Shown: positions 1 through 6,790, counted from the stretch's first letter. The stretch is 7,389 nt of DNA from Hyphomicrobiales bacterium (GCA_003558415.1 PWLT01000260.1:1-7389); one strand, 5' to 3'. Translations and numbers: made by a program. The notes: generated from the letters alone by a model not told the origin.

Positions 1-171
1 CGCGCCGCGCAATATGGCGTGGCGCGGTTGCCACAGGCGCGGGATATTCGGGCGTGCCACACTCCCGACATCATGTATCCGTTCCGACGTCCGAATCCTG
101 GAGTATAAACGATATGTCCGCCAGGGGGGATGGACCACGCGGCGAGAGCCGCCCGAATCCTGGATTTCGAC

Positions 172-342
172 ATGGCACGCTCCACCCCCATGGCCGCCCG
201 CATTCCCGGCAAACCGCGCATCCGGATCCGTCTGCGCCCCCCGCCGCGTCGGCATTTCCATCTCGTGGATGAAGACGTGGCCGGCCTTCGCGCTCTTGCG
301 CAGCCGGGCGTGGTCCGTTTCACGGATTGGGCGATGATCTGA
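172..342 (+). CDS. Possible small hypothetical protein (56 aa), weakly supported
   Basis: I do not recognise this product. The reading frame is open from an ATG at 130, but the ATG at 172 is preferred because the codons between them include rare AGA and CGA, whereas from 172 on about three quarters of codons end in G or C, as in the real genes of this window. The product would be basic and Pro/Arg-rich in its first half, then has a more ordinary stretch (HFHLVDEDVAGL) and ends in FTDWAMI. No membrane segment or signal peptide is seen. There is no good Shine-Dalgarno at the right distance from 172; the G run at 124-129 abuts the 130 ATG too closely. A small hairpin (344-358) follows the stop at once. 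It could equally be chance open frame in GC-rich DNA. Confidence 0.25.
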   Translation: MARSTPMAARIPGKPRIRIRLRPPPRRHFHLVDEDVAGLRALAQPGVVRFTDWAMI

Positions 343-343
343 G

Positions 344-358
344 TGAGCGCGACGCTCA
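344..358 (+). terminator. Short hairpin just after the small ORF
   Basis: TGAGCG at 344-349 pairs perfectly with CGCTCA at 353-358 around a 3-base loop, starting one base after the stop of the 172-342 frame. No T tract follows, so termination is only a possibility, and the stem is short enough to be chance. Confidence 0.2.
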
Positions 359-428
359 GACAGAGCCGGATCGGGAGAAACAGTTGAATCACACGAGCAT
401 GAAATGCCCGGCCGGTAGATTTGGGCCC

Positions 429-474
429 GATCCGCGGATCACCATCCCGGGTTGCGGATTCCGGATAATCCGCA
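429..474. repeat. Cluster of inverted GCGGAT/ATCCGC elements: a 12-base palindrome and an 8-bp hairpin
   Basis: Bases 429-440 (GATCCGCGGATC) form a perfect 12-base palindrome. Thirteen bases further on, TGCGGATT at 453-460 pairs with AATCCGCA at 467-474 around the 6-base loop CCGGAT. The core GCGGAT thus appears four times in alternating orientation within 46 bases. It could be an operator-like site, an mRNA 3' structure for the large minus-strand gene ending about 170 bases away, or simply local repetition. No T tract flanks it. Confidence 0.35.
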
Positions 475-644
475 CACACGAGGCTTGAAGGCAGAGCGCA
501 CCCGATCACCCGCCGATGAGGTCGGGAACGTCTTGCATTGCGTGCGGCAAACAAGGACGTGGTTCGCCCTTCGAGTAACTGCTCCGGTAGATCCGGCCGG
601 CTCTGGGGGAGGCCGACGCATGGCGCCGACCGGCGCAGGTCCGC

Positions 645-3600
645 TCAGCTTTCGCCTATGCGCAGGACATTGTTGCGCCCGTTCTTGACGTAGCGCAGTT
701 CGGACTCGCCGATCGCCGCCACCTGCCCGCCGTCGAGCCGGTCGCCGACGCGCACGCTCACGACCTGCCCGTTCGACATCCGCACCAGCGCGCGGCGATC
801 CGATTCCGTCCCGAACACGCCGATCAGATTCATCCGCCGCAGGTTGATCGCGCCTTCCAGCGTCGCCTGCTGCGCCACCGAGGCCGTGGTCGGAATCGAC
901 GGCGTCGCCGCTGCGGCGCTGCGCGCCGGGGTCGGGCTCTGCTCCTGCTGAGAGGTCGGTGCTGCGGGTGCGCTCTGTTCCTGCAGGCGCGCGGTGCGTT
1001 CGGCAAACCCGGAAGGGCGCAGACCGGGCTGCGGGGACCGCGCCACGACCAGCTCGCTTGCCGGCTCCTCCGGCGCATCGGCGGCGGGCTCGTCCGCCTC
1101 TGCCCCCTCCAACTCCAGCCGCGTGCGCGGCCGCGGTGTCTGCGCCTCGGGCGTGGCGAGCGCCACCTGCATCGCCTCACCGTCCGATCCCGGTGCCGGC
1201 TCCTGCATCGCCAGGGTGCCGGGTGCGCCCCGCTGCGCCGAGGGGCGCGGCGCGGGGCGCAAGGCATCCGCAGCCAGGCTCGCCTGGCGCACCTCCACCG
1301 CCGCGGCGGGCGTCGGTTCTTCCTCAGGCGGTGCAGCGGCGTCCTGCATGTCCGCCTCCGCGCTGGGCGCGGCTGTGGCGAGCTGCGATGCCGCCTGCGG
1401 CGGTCGCGCCGCTGGCCTGAGCGCTTCTGCCGCCGCACGCTGTATGGCCAGGCCCTCATCGGCCGCGTTGTCGGGCTCAGGCGCGCCCTGTTCGGCGCCT
1501 GTGTCGGGGCTCACTCCGGCGGGCCGCGCCGCTGGCCTGAGCGCTTCTGCCGCCGCACGCTGGATGGCCACGCCCTCATCGGCCGTGCTTTCGGGCTCAG
1601 GCGCGCCCTGTTCGGCGCCTGTGTCGGGGCTCACTCCGGCGGGCCGCGCCGTTGGCCGGAGCGCTTCTGCCGCCGCGCGCTGGATGGCCACGCCCTCATC
1701 GGCCGTGCTTTCGGGCTCAAGCGCGCCCTGTTCGGCGCCCGCATCCGGGCTCGCCCCGGCGGGGCTCACTCCGGCAGGGCGCGGCGCCGGGGAGGCACCT
1801 TCGGGGACCGGGGTCGCCCCCTCGTGCAGGAGCAGACGCGGGAACACATCGCGGCGCAAGGGCGGTGACACCGGCGGCACGCCCACGGTCACGGTGACCT
1901 CGGGTTGCGCTTCGGCGGGGGTGGCCTCGGGCGTGTCCGCGCTCGCGGCAGGCGCGGCCTGCTCAAACGGCGCCGGCGGGGCGGGGGAGGCGGGGACCGT
2001 ATCGGCGCGCAATGCGTCCTGGTCCGGGCTGCCGGGCGGTTGCGAGGGCGGCGTCGCATCCGCCAACGGGTCGCGCAGATCGCCCAGACTGCCGGGGCGG
2101 GGAAGCGTTGCGACCTCGGGCGCGAAGGGCCAGATGCCGGTTTCCTCATAGGCCGCCTCGTACTCGGCGCGCGTCATCTCGCGCGGCGTTTGCCCGAGTT
2201 CTTCGCCCGCGCTGTCCTCAACGGCATCCGGGGCGGCTTCGGGCGCGGCGACCTCGGGGGTCACGGCGGCAATCTGCTCGCCGCCGATCTCCGGCGCCTC
2301 ATCCGGCGCGGAGCCGGGCACGGGCGGCGTGCTATCGATGCCTGATGCCAAGTCATCAGGCGGCGTGCCGATGCCGGGCGATGCCGGCCCCTCGGCCCCG
2401 CCGACGGGCGAATCCGGGGCCGGCGAGCCCTGCGGTGCCGGCGTCTCGGCCGTGGCGACATCGTCGAGCGCCTCGGCGATGGCCTGATCGACATTGAACG
2501 GCGCCTCATCCAGCGGATCGGTCTGCGCCGGGGTTTCCGGTTCGTCCCGCGCATCGGGCGCTTCGGCTGCGGCGTCATCCGTGGCCGCAGGCGCCTCGTC
2601 CGCCGCCTCGTCCGCCGGCGGGGACGCATCCGGAGCCTCGGCCGCTGTGGCGTCATCGCCCGCGGCCGGGGCGGATGCGCCGTCCTCTGCGCCGGGAGCA
2701 GGCTCGCCCGGGGATTCGGCCTCCGGTTCGACCGCGGCAACGATATCCGCCGTATCGTCGGTGCCGGATGTGAGCAGGAAATACCCTGCCCAGACCGCAG
2801 CCCCGCCAACGGCCAGAGCCAGGACCGCCGCGATCACCAGGGCGAGCCGCGTCCGCCCGCCTCCGGGCTGTTCGTGGCGCCGTGCGCCGAAGATGGTCAT
2901 CGCTTCGGCTTCGTTGCGCGCCGCTGCGGCAGACAAAGGCGGGCTGGGCTTGGGCGGGGTGATCAGTTCGGGCGCATCGGATTTGCGTTTGCCCGACGCG
3001 CCGCCATCACGCCGGCCCTGCTTGGTGGTCTTTTTCTTGCCGGCCTTGTCCTTGGCGTCGCCCACCCCCAGACGCTGCGCGGGTCCGGCGGGTTTGGGTG
3101 CCGGGCCGTGTTCTGTCGGCTCCGCAGCGCTCTTGCCGGGGATTGCGGGGGCGGGTTGCGGCCCGGCCGCCCTGGCATTCCCTTTGCTCGGGGCGGCACC
3201 GTTACCGGGCATCGATCGGCCCGCTTGCGGTTTGGCGCCCGAGACCGCCGAGCGCGCGCGCGTGGCGAGCGCCGAAAGCCCGCTCATCAGCCCCGAACCC
3301 TTTTGGGGGGCCTGAGCCTCGGGGCCGGGACGCGGCCAGGCCTTCGCGGTGAGCGGGGCGGGACTGTCGCCTCCGGGCGCTTGGGTTTCCGGGTCGGACT
3401 TGCCCTGCGATTCAGCGGCCTGCGTCACCTTTGCCGGGGCGGATCCCACATCCGTCTTCGGGCCGGTGACGACTGACGATGGCGTCTGTTCGGGGTGTTC
3501 GGATGGCTCCGGCTTGTCGGGGCTCTTCTCGCCCGCCGGCTGGCGTCGGCTGACGAAGAGCGCCGACTGCGCGTCCGGCGCATCACCGGTCTGCTCCGTC

Positions 3601-4490
3601 CCGCTCGCCGCAGGCGCATCGCCTTTCGCGGATGCGGGCGGCGGCGTGTCCTGGTCTGGTGCCGCTTCCGGGCCGGAAAGCGTTTCGGAGCGCGTTTCGG
3701 TAGAATTGTCCTCGGATCCTGGCGCGGCAGGCTCCGGGTCAGTCTCCGGCGGCGCGCCCGGTTGCGGCTGCGCGCGCTGCGCCGTTGGAACAGTCTCGAC
3801 GGGGGGCTGCGCAACTGCCGGCGGTTCGGCCTCGGTCGGCGCGTCCTGCGGCGCATCGGAGACCCGGGCGGAACCCTCGCGCCCGCCGAAGGGGAGCTTG
3901 GCCCCGAAGATCGCGCGCGCCTGTCCGGTCGGCCGTTCGGCGCGGCCGACCACCTGCACGGGGATGAGGTCGCGCTCCAACTTGTCGCCCTTGCCGATCA
4001 CCTCCGCGGCGCAGCTTGTTTCGCCAAAGAAGGGCTCGCCGATGAATTGTCCGGCTTCGGGTTGGGCCACGAAACCGACCGGGTTGAACCCGTGGCGGCT
4101 GGCGAATGCCTCGGCCTCGGCGAGGGTCTCGCGCGCCACCACGGCAACATTGAGGGCTTGCCCGCTGCCCGACCAGTCGAAGGCGAGCTCGTCCACATTG
4201 TAGGGGGTCATGCCCTCAAGTGCGGCGCGAACCGCCTTGCGCCGCGCCTCGGGATCGGGGCCGGGCACCTCGATCACGGTATAGAGCATCTCGGAGCCGG
4301 GGATCACCAGCTTGGTGGCGAGGGGGGTGTCGGGTGCGAGCGAGAGCGCCGTCGTGCGCAGCCCGGCCACCGCGGAGTCGAAGGCCGGGTCGTCCAGCGC
4401 GACCTCGCCCACGATCAGCCAGCCGCGTGGCGAGCGTTGCAGCAGCGTGACACCGTCATGTGCCAGCGTAAGGGCAAATCCTGGTTTCAT
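645..4490 (-). CDS. Large single-pass membrane protein with GspL/PilM-like N-terminal and GspC/PilP-like C-terminal domains
   Basis: The 1281-residue product is a candidate envelope scaffold of unknown function. Residues 1-155 resemble the actin-like cytoplasmic domain of GspL/PilM: a strand ending in KLVIPGSEMLYTVIEVP (60-76), an AALEGMTPYNVDELAFDW block (89-106), VAVVARETL (115-123), then HGFNPVGFVAQPEAG (133-147). Residues 200-530 are a low-complexity linker ending in a Lys/Arg-rich part, followed by the single transmembrane helix at 549-573, consistent with N-terminus in the cytoplasm. Residues 574-1214 are acidic Ala/Pro/Glu-rich and probably disordered in the periplasm, with three 40-residue tandem repeats near 910-1029. 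Residues 1215-1281 match the GspC/PilP pattern: LIGVFG, RALVRM, VGDRLDGG, RYVKNG. The start is fixed by an in-frame TAG four codons upstream (4500-4502); no clear Shine-Dalgarno is seen. No signal peptide is present. Proteins of this composition are often mislabelled as IF-2 or TonB from composition alone; no GTPase motif is present. The reading frame is certain; the domain assignments are inferred from motif patterns. Confidence 0.9.
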   Translation of the reverse strand: MKPGFALTLAHDGVTLLQRSPRGWLIVGEVALDDPAFDSAVAGLRTTALSLAPDTPLATKLVIPGSEMLYTVIEVPGPDPEARRKAVRAALEGMTPYNVDELAFDWSGSGQALNVAVVARETLAEAEAFASRHGFNPVGFVAQPEAGQFIGEPFFGETSCAAEVIGKGDKLERDLIPVQVVGRAERPTGQARAIFGAKLPFGGREGSARVSDAPQDAPTEAEPPAVAQPPVETVPTAQRAQPQPGAPPETDPEPAAPGSEDNSTETRSETLSGPEAAPDQDTPPPASAKGDAPAASGTEQTGDAPDAQSALFVSRRQPAGEKSPDKPEPSEHPEQTPSSVVTGPKTDVGSAPAKVTQAAESQGKSDPETQAPGGDSPAPLTAKAWPRPGPEAQAPQKGSGLMSGLSALATRARSAVSGAKPQAGRSMPGNGAAPSKGNARAAGPQPAPAIPGKSAAEPTEHGPAPKPAGPAQRLGVGDAKDKAGKKKTTKQGRRDGGASGKRKSDAPELITPPKPSPPLSAAAARNEAEAMTIFGARRHEQPGGGRTRLALVIAAVLALAVGGAAVWAGYFLLTSGTDDTADIVAAVEPEAESPGEPAPGAEDGASAPAAGDDATAAEAPDASPPADEAADEAPAATDDAAAEAPDARDEPETPAQTDPLDEAPFNVDQAIAEALDDVATAETPAPQGSPAPDSPVGGAEGPASPGIGTPPDDLASGIDSTPPVPGSAPDEAPEIGGEQIAAVTPEVAAPEAAPDAVEDSAGEELGQTPREMTRAEYEAAYEETGIWPFAPEVATLPRPGSLGDLRDPLADATPPSQPPGSPDQDALRADTVPASPAPPAPFEQAAPAASADTPEATPAEAQPEVTVTVGVPPVSPPLRRDVFPRLLLHEGATPVPEGASPAPRPAGVSPAGASPDAGAEQGALEPESTADEGVAIQRAAAEALRPTARPAGVSPDTGAEQGAPEPESTADEGVAIQRAAAEALRPAARPAGVSPDTGAEQGAPEPDNAADEGLAIQRAAAEALRPAARPPQAASQLATAAPSAEADMQDAAAPPEEEPTPAAAVEVRQASLAADALRPAPRPSAQRGAPGTLAMQEPAPGSDGEAMQVALATPEAQTPRPRTRLELEGAEADEPAADAPEEPASELVVARSPQPGLRPSGFAERTARLQEQSAPAAPTSQQEQSPTPARSAAAATPSIPTTASVAQQATLEGAINLRRMNLIGVFGTESDRRALVRMSNGQVVSVRVGDRLDGGQVAAIGESELRYVKNGRNNVLRIGES
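1405..1764 (-). repeat. Three tandem copies of a 120-base (40-codon) repeat inside the large gene
   Basis: Copies lie at about 1405-1524, 1525-1644 and 1645-1764 with an exact 120-base period, so the reading frame is kept. Aligned by eye, 1411-1530 and 1531-1650 differ at only 5 of 120 positions; the third copy differs from the second at about 10 positions over the comparable length and is thus older or drifting. Each unit encodes an AEQGA-EPES-ADEGVAIQRAAAEALRP-ARP pattern lying in the periplasmic low-complexity part, near residues 910-1029. A smaller five-residue doubling (AGVSP then AGASP) sits at the N-terminal edge of the array, around 1750-1780. Near identity at the DNA level implies recent duplication, and copy number may vary between strains. 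Confidence 0.93.
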
Positions 4491-4650
4491 TTCACGCGTC
4501 TATCACAAAGCCTTCGAAAGCCGGGAGTCCCCTTGCGCGTGGGGGCAACCTACAGCAGGATTCTGCCCAGGGAAAGGTCGTCGCGGTGACGCCCGATCCC
4601 GATGGCGTGAGGGCGCGCATCCACAGCCCACAGGCGAAAGGATCAAGGAC
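4491..4650. promoter_or_regulatory. Divergent intergenic region with promoters expected in both directions
   Basis: The large membrane-protein gene starts leftwards at 4490 and the SIMPL gene starts rightwards at 4651, so both promoters should lie in these 160 bases. I cannot assign convincing -35 and -10 boxes; the best rightward candidate is TTGCGC (4533-4538) with a poor -10 about 17 bases later. No clear operator palindrome or riboswitch is visible. The location is certain; the promoter content is inferred from gene orientation. Confidence 0.4.
4637..4642 (+). promoter_or_regulatory. Shine-Dalgarno site that sets the SIMPL gene start
   Basis: AAAGGA at 4637-4642 lies 8 bases before the ATG at 4651. 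The frame is open far upstream (to an ATG at 4312, inside the divergent gene), so this site, together with the signal peptide that begins at 4651, decides the start. A second AAGGA at 4645-4649 is too close to the ATG to be the main site. Confidence 0.75.
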
Positions 4651-5361
4651 ATGGAACTGAGACATCTGGCTGCCATCACCGGACTCCTGTTCGCGACGAC
4701 GCTGGCGGCGTTTGCGGCAACTGCCGACGCGTCGGAGGGGCCGGGCACCATCACCGTCTCGGGCGAGGGCAGCGTGGCCGCCGCACCGGACATGGCGACG
4801 CTTCGCCTCGGTGTCAACAGGCGCGCCGACACGGCGGCCGAGGCCCTTGCCGAGGCATCGCGCGCCGCCGCCGAGGTGCTCGCGCAGATCGAGGACGCGG
4901 GGATCGCGTCGCGCGATGTGCAGACATCGGGCCTCACCCTGGGGCCGGTCTGGTCGCCGCGCCGCAATGACGGGGAGCGGCGCATCATCGGCTACGAGGC
5001 CGGAAACAGCCTGAACGTGCGGGTGCGCGATCTGGACCTGCTGGGCGGGCTGCTCGATACGGTGGTCTCGGTCGGCGCCGACAGCTTCGGCGGGCTGAGC
5101 TTCGGGCTCGCCGATCCCGACCCGCTGATGGATGCAGCCCGTGAAGCGGCGGTGGCCGATGCGCAGCACAAGGCGCGGCTTTATGCCACGGCGGCGGGTG
5201 TGGAACTGGGCGCCCTGCGCAGCCTGAGCGAGGACGGGTACGCACGACCCGAACCGATGATGATGCGCGCCGAGATGGACGCCGCCGGTGGCGTCCCGAT
5301 CGCCGAGGGCGAGGTCGAGGTCACGGCGCGGGTACAGATGGTCTATACCATCGCGCAGTAA
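4651..5361 (+). CDS. Secreted SIMPL domain (DUF541) protein
   Basis: The 236-residue product is a periplasmic or envelope-exposed member of the SIMPL/DUF541 family, whose bacterial members (for example E. coli YggE) are tied to envelope or oxidative stress; no catalytic activity is established for the family. It starts with a short charged segment (MELRH), a hydrophobic core, and a likely signal peptidase I site after the Ala of TADA (about residue 27). The mature part opens with the family hallmark ITVSGEG followed by AAPDMATLRLGV, then a long Ala-rich helix, a GYEAGNSLNVRVRDLDLLG block, a GLSFGLADPDPL block, and AVADAQHKARLYATAAGV. It ends with GEVEVTARVQMVYTI, the usual closing strand. The length is normal for the family. 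The gene stands alone, divergent from the large membrane-protein gene and convergent with metY. Confidence 0.93.
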   Translation: MELRHLAAITGLLFATTLAAFAATADASEGPGTITVSGEGSVAAAPDMATLRLGVNRRADTAAEALAEASRAAAEVLAQIEDAGIASRDVQTSGLTLGPVWSPRRNDGERRIIGYEAGNSLNVRVRDLDLLGGLLDTVVSVGADSFGGLSFGLADPDPLMDAAREAAVADAQHKARLYATAAGVELGALRSLSEDGYARPEPMMMRAEMDAAGGVPIAEGEVEVTARVQMVYTIAQ

Positions 5362-5368
5362 GCGAGCG

Positions 5369-5400
5369 GCGGCGGCCCGGGCTCTGTGCCGGGCCGCCGC
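5369..5400. terminator. GC-rich hairpin between convergent genes, probable bidirectional terminator
   Basis: GCGGCGGCCCGG at 5369-5380 pairs perfectly over 12 bp with 5389-5400 around the 8-base loop GCTCTGTG. It sits within the 50 bases between the stop of the SIMPL gene (5361) and the stop of metY (5412), where a shared terminator is expected. No T tract follows on either strand, so it may act through a factor, as a pause, or as an mRNA 3' end stabiliser rather than as a classical intrinsic terminator. Confidence 0.6.
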
Positions 5401-5411
5401 GGCCCGGCATG

Positions 5412-6704
5412 TCAGGCGTCGGCCTTTGCCAGCGCCTGATCGAGATCGGCGATCAGATCCTCCGGATCCTCGATGCCGATCGACAGGCGCACCACATCGG
5501 GTGCCGCGCCCGCGGCGATCTGCTGTTGTTCGGTCAGCTGGCGATGCGTGGTCGAGGCCGAATGGATGATCAGCGAGCGGGTGTCGCCCAGATTGGCCAC
5601 GTGTGAAAATATCTCGACATTGTCGATCAGCTTCACGCAGGCCTCGTAGCCCGCCTTGAGCGAGAAGGTGAAGATCGAACTCGCCCCCTTGGGACAGATG
5701 CGCTTCATCCGCTCATATGAGGGCGAGGAGGGCAGCCCGGCATAGGTGACATAGGCGACGCGCGGATCCTTCTCGAGCCATTGGGCCACCTTCACCGCAT
5801 TCTCGCAGTGTTTGTCCATGCGCAGGCTCAGCGTTTCGATGCCCATCAGCGTGTAATGCGCAGCCTGCGGGTTAAGCGTCATGCCCAGATCGCGCAGCCC
5901 CACCGCGATGCTGTGGAAGGTGAAGGCCAGCGGCCCGAAGGTCTCGTGGAACTTCAGCCCGTGATAGGCGGGCTCTGGGTCGCTCAGCGAGGGGAACTTG
6001 CCGCTCGCGGACCAGTCGAACTTGCCCGAGTCGATGATGCACCCGCCGGTGACGGTGCCGTTGCCGGTCAGGTACTTGGTCATCGAATGCACGACCAGCG
6101 TGGCGCCATGCTCGATGGGCCGGCACAGATAGGGGGTGGCGGTGGTGTTGTCGACGATCAGCGGAATGCCGGCGCGATCGGCAATCGCGGCCATCGCATC
6201 GAGATCGGTGATGTAGCCGCCCGGGTTGGCGATGGATTCGCAAAACAGCGCGCGGGTGTTGTCGTCGATTGCCGCCTCGACGGCGTCGAGATCGTCGGTA
6301 TCGACAAAGCGCGCCTCCCAGCCGAAGCGCTTGAAGGTCTGGGAGAACTGCGTGACCGAACCGCCATAGAGCCGGTTCGAGGTGACCATGTTGCACCCCG
6401 GCTGCATGAGCGGAAACAGCGCCATGATCTGCGCCGCGTGCCCCGAGGAACAGCACACCGCCCCCGCGCCGCCCTCGAGCGTCGCCATACGCTCCTGCAG
6501 CGCGGCCACGGTCGGGTTGGTCAGGCGCGAATAGATATAGCCGACCTCCTGAAGGTTGAAGAGCGCGGCGGCATGGTCGGCATCGCGGAACACATAGGAG
6601 GTGGTTTGATAGATCGGCACCTGCCGCGCGCCGGTGGCCGGGTCGGGGCGCGCGCCTCCGTGGATGAGCAGCGTGTCGAAGCCGGGTTGGCGTTGGTCTG
6701 ACAT
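5412..6704 (-). CDS. metY: O-acetylhomoserine aminocarboxypropyltransferase (O-acetylhomoserine sulfhydrylase)
   Basis: This cytoplasmic PLP enzyme of the Cys/Met metabolism family condenses O-acetylhomoserine with sulfide to give homocysteine and acetate, the direct sulfhydrylation route to methionine. The 430 residues are full length for MetY. Visible motifs are FDTLLIHGG (9-17), PIYQTTSYVF (30-39), Y58-S-R60 with LTNPT for the phosphate contact from the neighbouring subunit, SSGHAAQ (86-92), LYGG (112-115), IVDNTTATPY with Asp185 for the pyridine nitrogen, HSMTKY with PLP-binding Lys210, and TRSLIIHSASTTH (375-387) followed by RLSIGIED. The last block has Ser382 where I recall Pro as common. 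A good GAGGGGAG Shine-Dalgarno (6712-6719) lies 7 bases before the ATG. No SAM-II riboswitch pattern is recognisable in the 86 bases upstream. Cystathionine gamma-synthase is less likely given the length and the N-terminal block; substrate choice (O-acetyl or O-succinyl) is inferred from the family. Confidence 0.95.
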   Translation of the reverse strand: MSDQRQPGFDTLLIHGGARPDPATGARQVPIYQTTSYVFRDADHAAALFNLQEVGYIYSRLTNPTVAALQERMATLEGGAGAVCCSSGHAAQIMALFPLMQPGCNMVTSNRLYGGSVTQFSQTFKRFGWEARFVDTDDLDAVEAAIDDNTRALFCESIANPGGYITDLDAMAAIADRAGIPLIVDNTTATPYLCRPIEHGATLVVHSMTKYLTGNGTVTGGCIIDSGKFDWSASGKFPSLSDPEPAYHGLKFHETFGPLAFTFHSIAVGLRDLGMTLNPQAAHYTLMGIETLSLRMDKHCENAVKVAQWLEKDPRVAYVTYAGLPSSPSYERMKRICPKGASSIFTFSLKAGYEACVKLIDNVEIFSHVANLGDTRSLIIHSASTTHRQLTEQQQIAAGAAPDVVRLSIGIEDPEDLIADLDQALAKADA

Positions 6705-6773
6705 CTGTGAACTCCCCTCGTTTTGAATTGGCGAAACGGTATGTCATCGCGCCGATGCTCACAACAGCGATGC

Positions 6774-6790
6774 GCGCCGTTGCCCGGCGC
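6774..6790 (-). terminator. Hairpin directly after the stop of the right-edge gene
   Basis: GCGCCG at 6774-6779 pairs with CGGCGC at 6785-6790 around a 5-base loop, immediately beyond the TGA (6791-6793) of the minus-strand gene. Reading leftwards, the following bases are only mildly T-containing, so this is a weak terminator candidate. If it works, metY has its own promoter in the remaining 69 bases; if not, the two genes may be co-transcribed. Confidence 0.35.

Larger units (their letters stand above)
343..644. other. Intergenic stretch without a credible gene
   Basis: No convincing coding region, tRNA or known RNA is visible here. Small open frames exist on both strands (for example 439-621 minus and 452-688 plus) but overlap each other, have no ribosome binding site and resemble nothing I know. 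The stretch holds a palindrome and hairpin cluster at 429-474, a 9-base direct repeat CCGGTAGAT at 412-420 and 584-592, and a short stem (GCGCC 623-627 with GGCGC 632-636) about ten bases beyond the stop of the large minus-strand gene, which may contribute to its 3' end. No T tract is seen after that stem in the minus direction. Confidence 0.5.

Noticed and set aside
439..621. Small minus-strand frame (60 codons) downstream of the large gene
   Set aside because: It has no ribosome binding site and no recognisable sequence, and it overlaps a plus-strand frame of equal quality (452-688).
994..2151. Long plus-strand open frame (385 codons) opposite the large gene
   Set aside because: It is antisense to low-complexity Ala/Pro/Glu codons in GC-rich DNA, which leaves other frames open. 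Its product is Ala/Ser/Gly-rich noise with no domain or ribosome binding site. The same holds for 2494-3315, 3349-4203 and 3495-4589.
645..4490. Annotation of the large protein as translation initiation factor IF-2 or TonB
   Set aside because: The resemblance is only to low-complexity Ala/Pro/Glu composition. No G1 P-loop or other GTPase motif is visible, and the C-terminal domain fits GspC/PilP better than TonB.
4312..4650. Extended N-terminus for the SIMPL protein
   Set aside because: The in-frame extension runs over the divergent gene's start. The Shine-Dalgarno at 4637-4642 and the signal peptide starting at 4651 show that the true start is 4651.
4492..5169. Minus-strand frame (225 codons) opposite the SIMPL gene
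   Set aside because: It has no domain and lies antisense to a clear SIMPL protein.
5781..6701. Plus-strand open frame (306 codons) opposite metY
   Set aside because: It is the reverse-strand shadow of metY, with no recognisable motif; metY itself is unambiguous.
5872..6762. Minus-strand open frame (296 codons) starting upstream of metY
   Set aside because: It overlaps metY in another frame, and its product is Arg/His-rich, typical of a frame-shifted GC-rich gene.
6705..6790. SAM-II or other SAM-sensing riboswitch upstream of metY
   Set aside because: Such elements are known before methionine genes in alphaproteobacteria, but I could not find the SAM-II conserved stem and pseudoknot pattern here. 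A weak CATCGC (6745-6750) and GCGATG (6767-6772) pairing with a 16-base loop is not enough. A covariance search with the Rfam SAM models would settle it.
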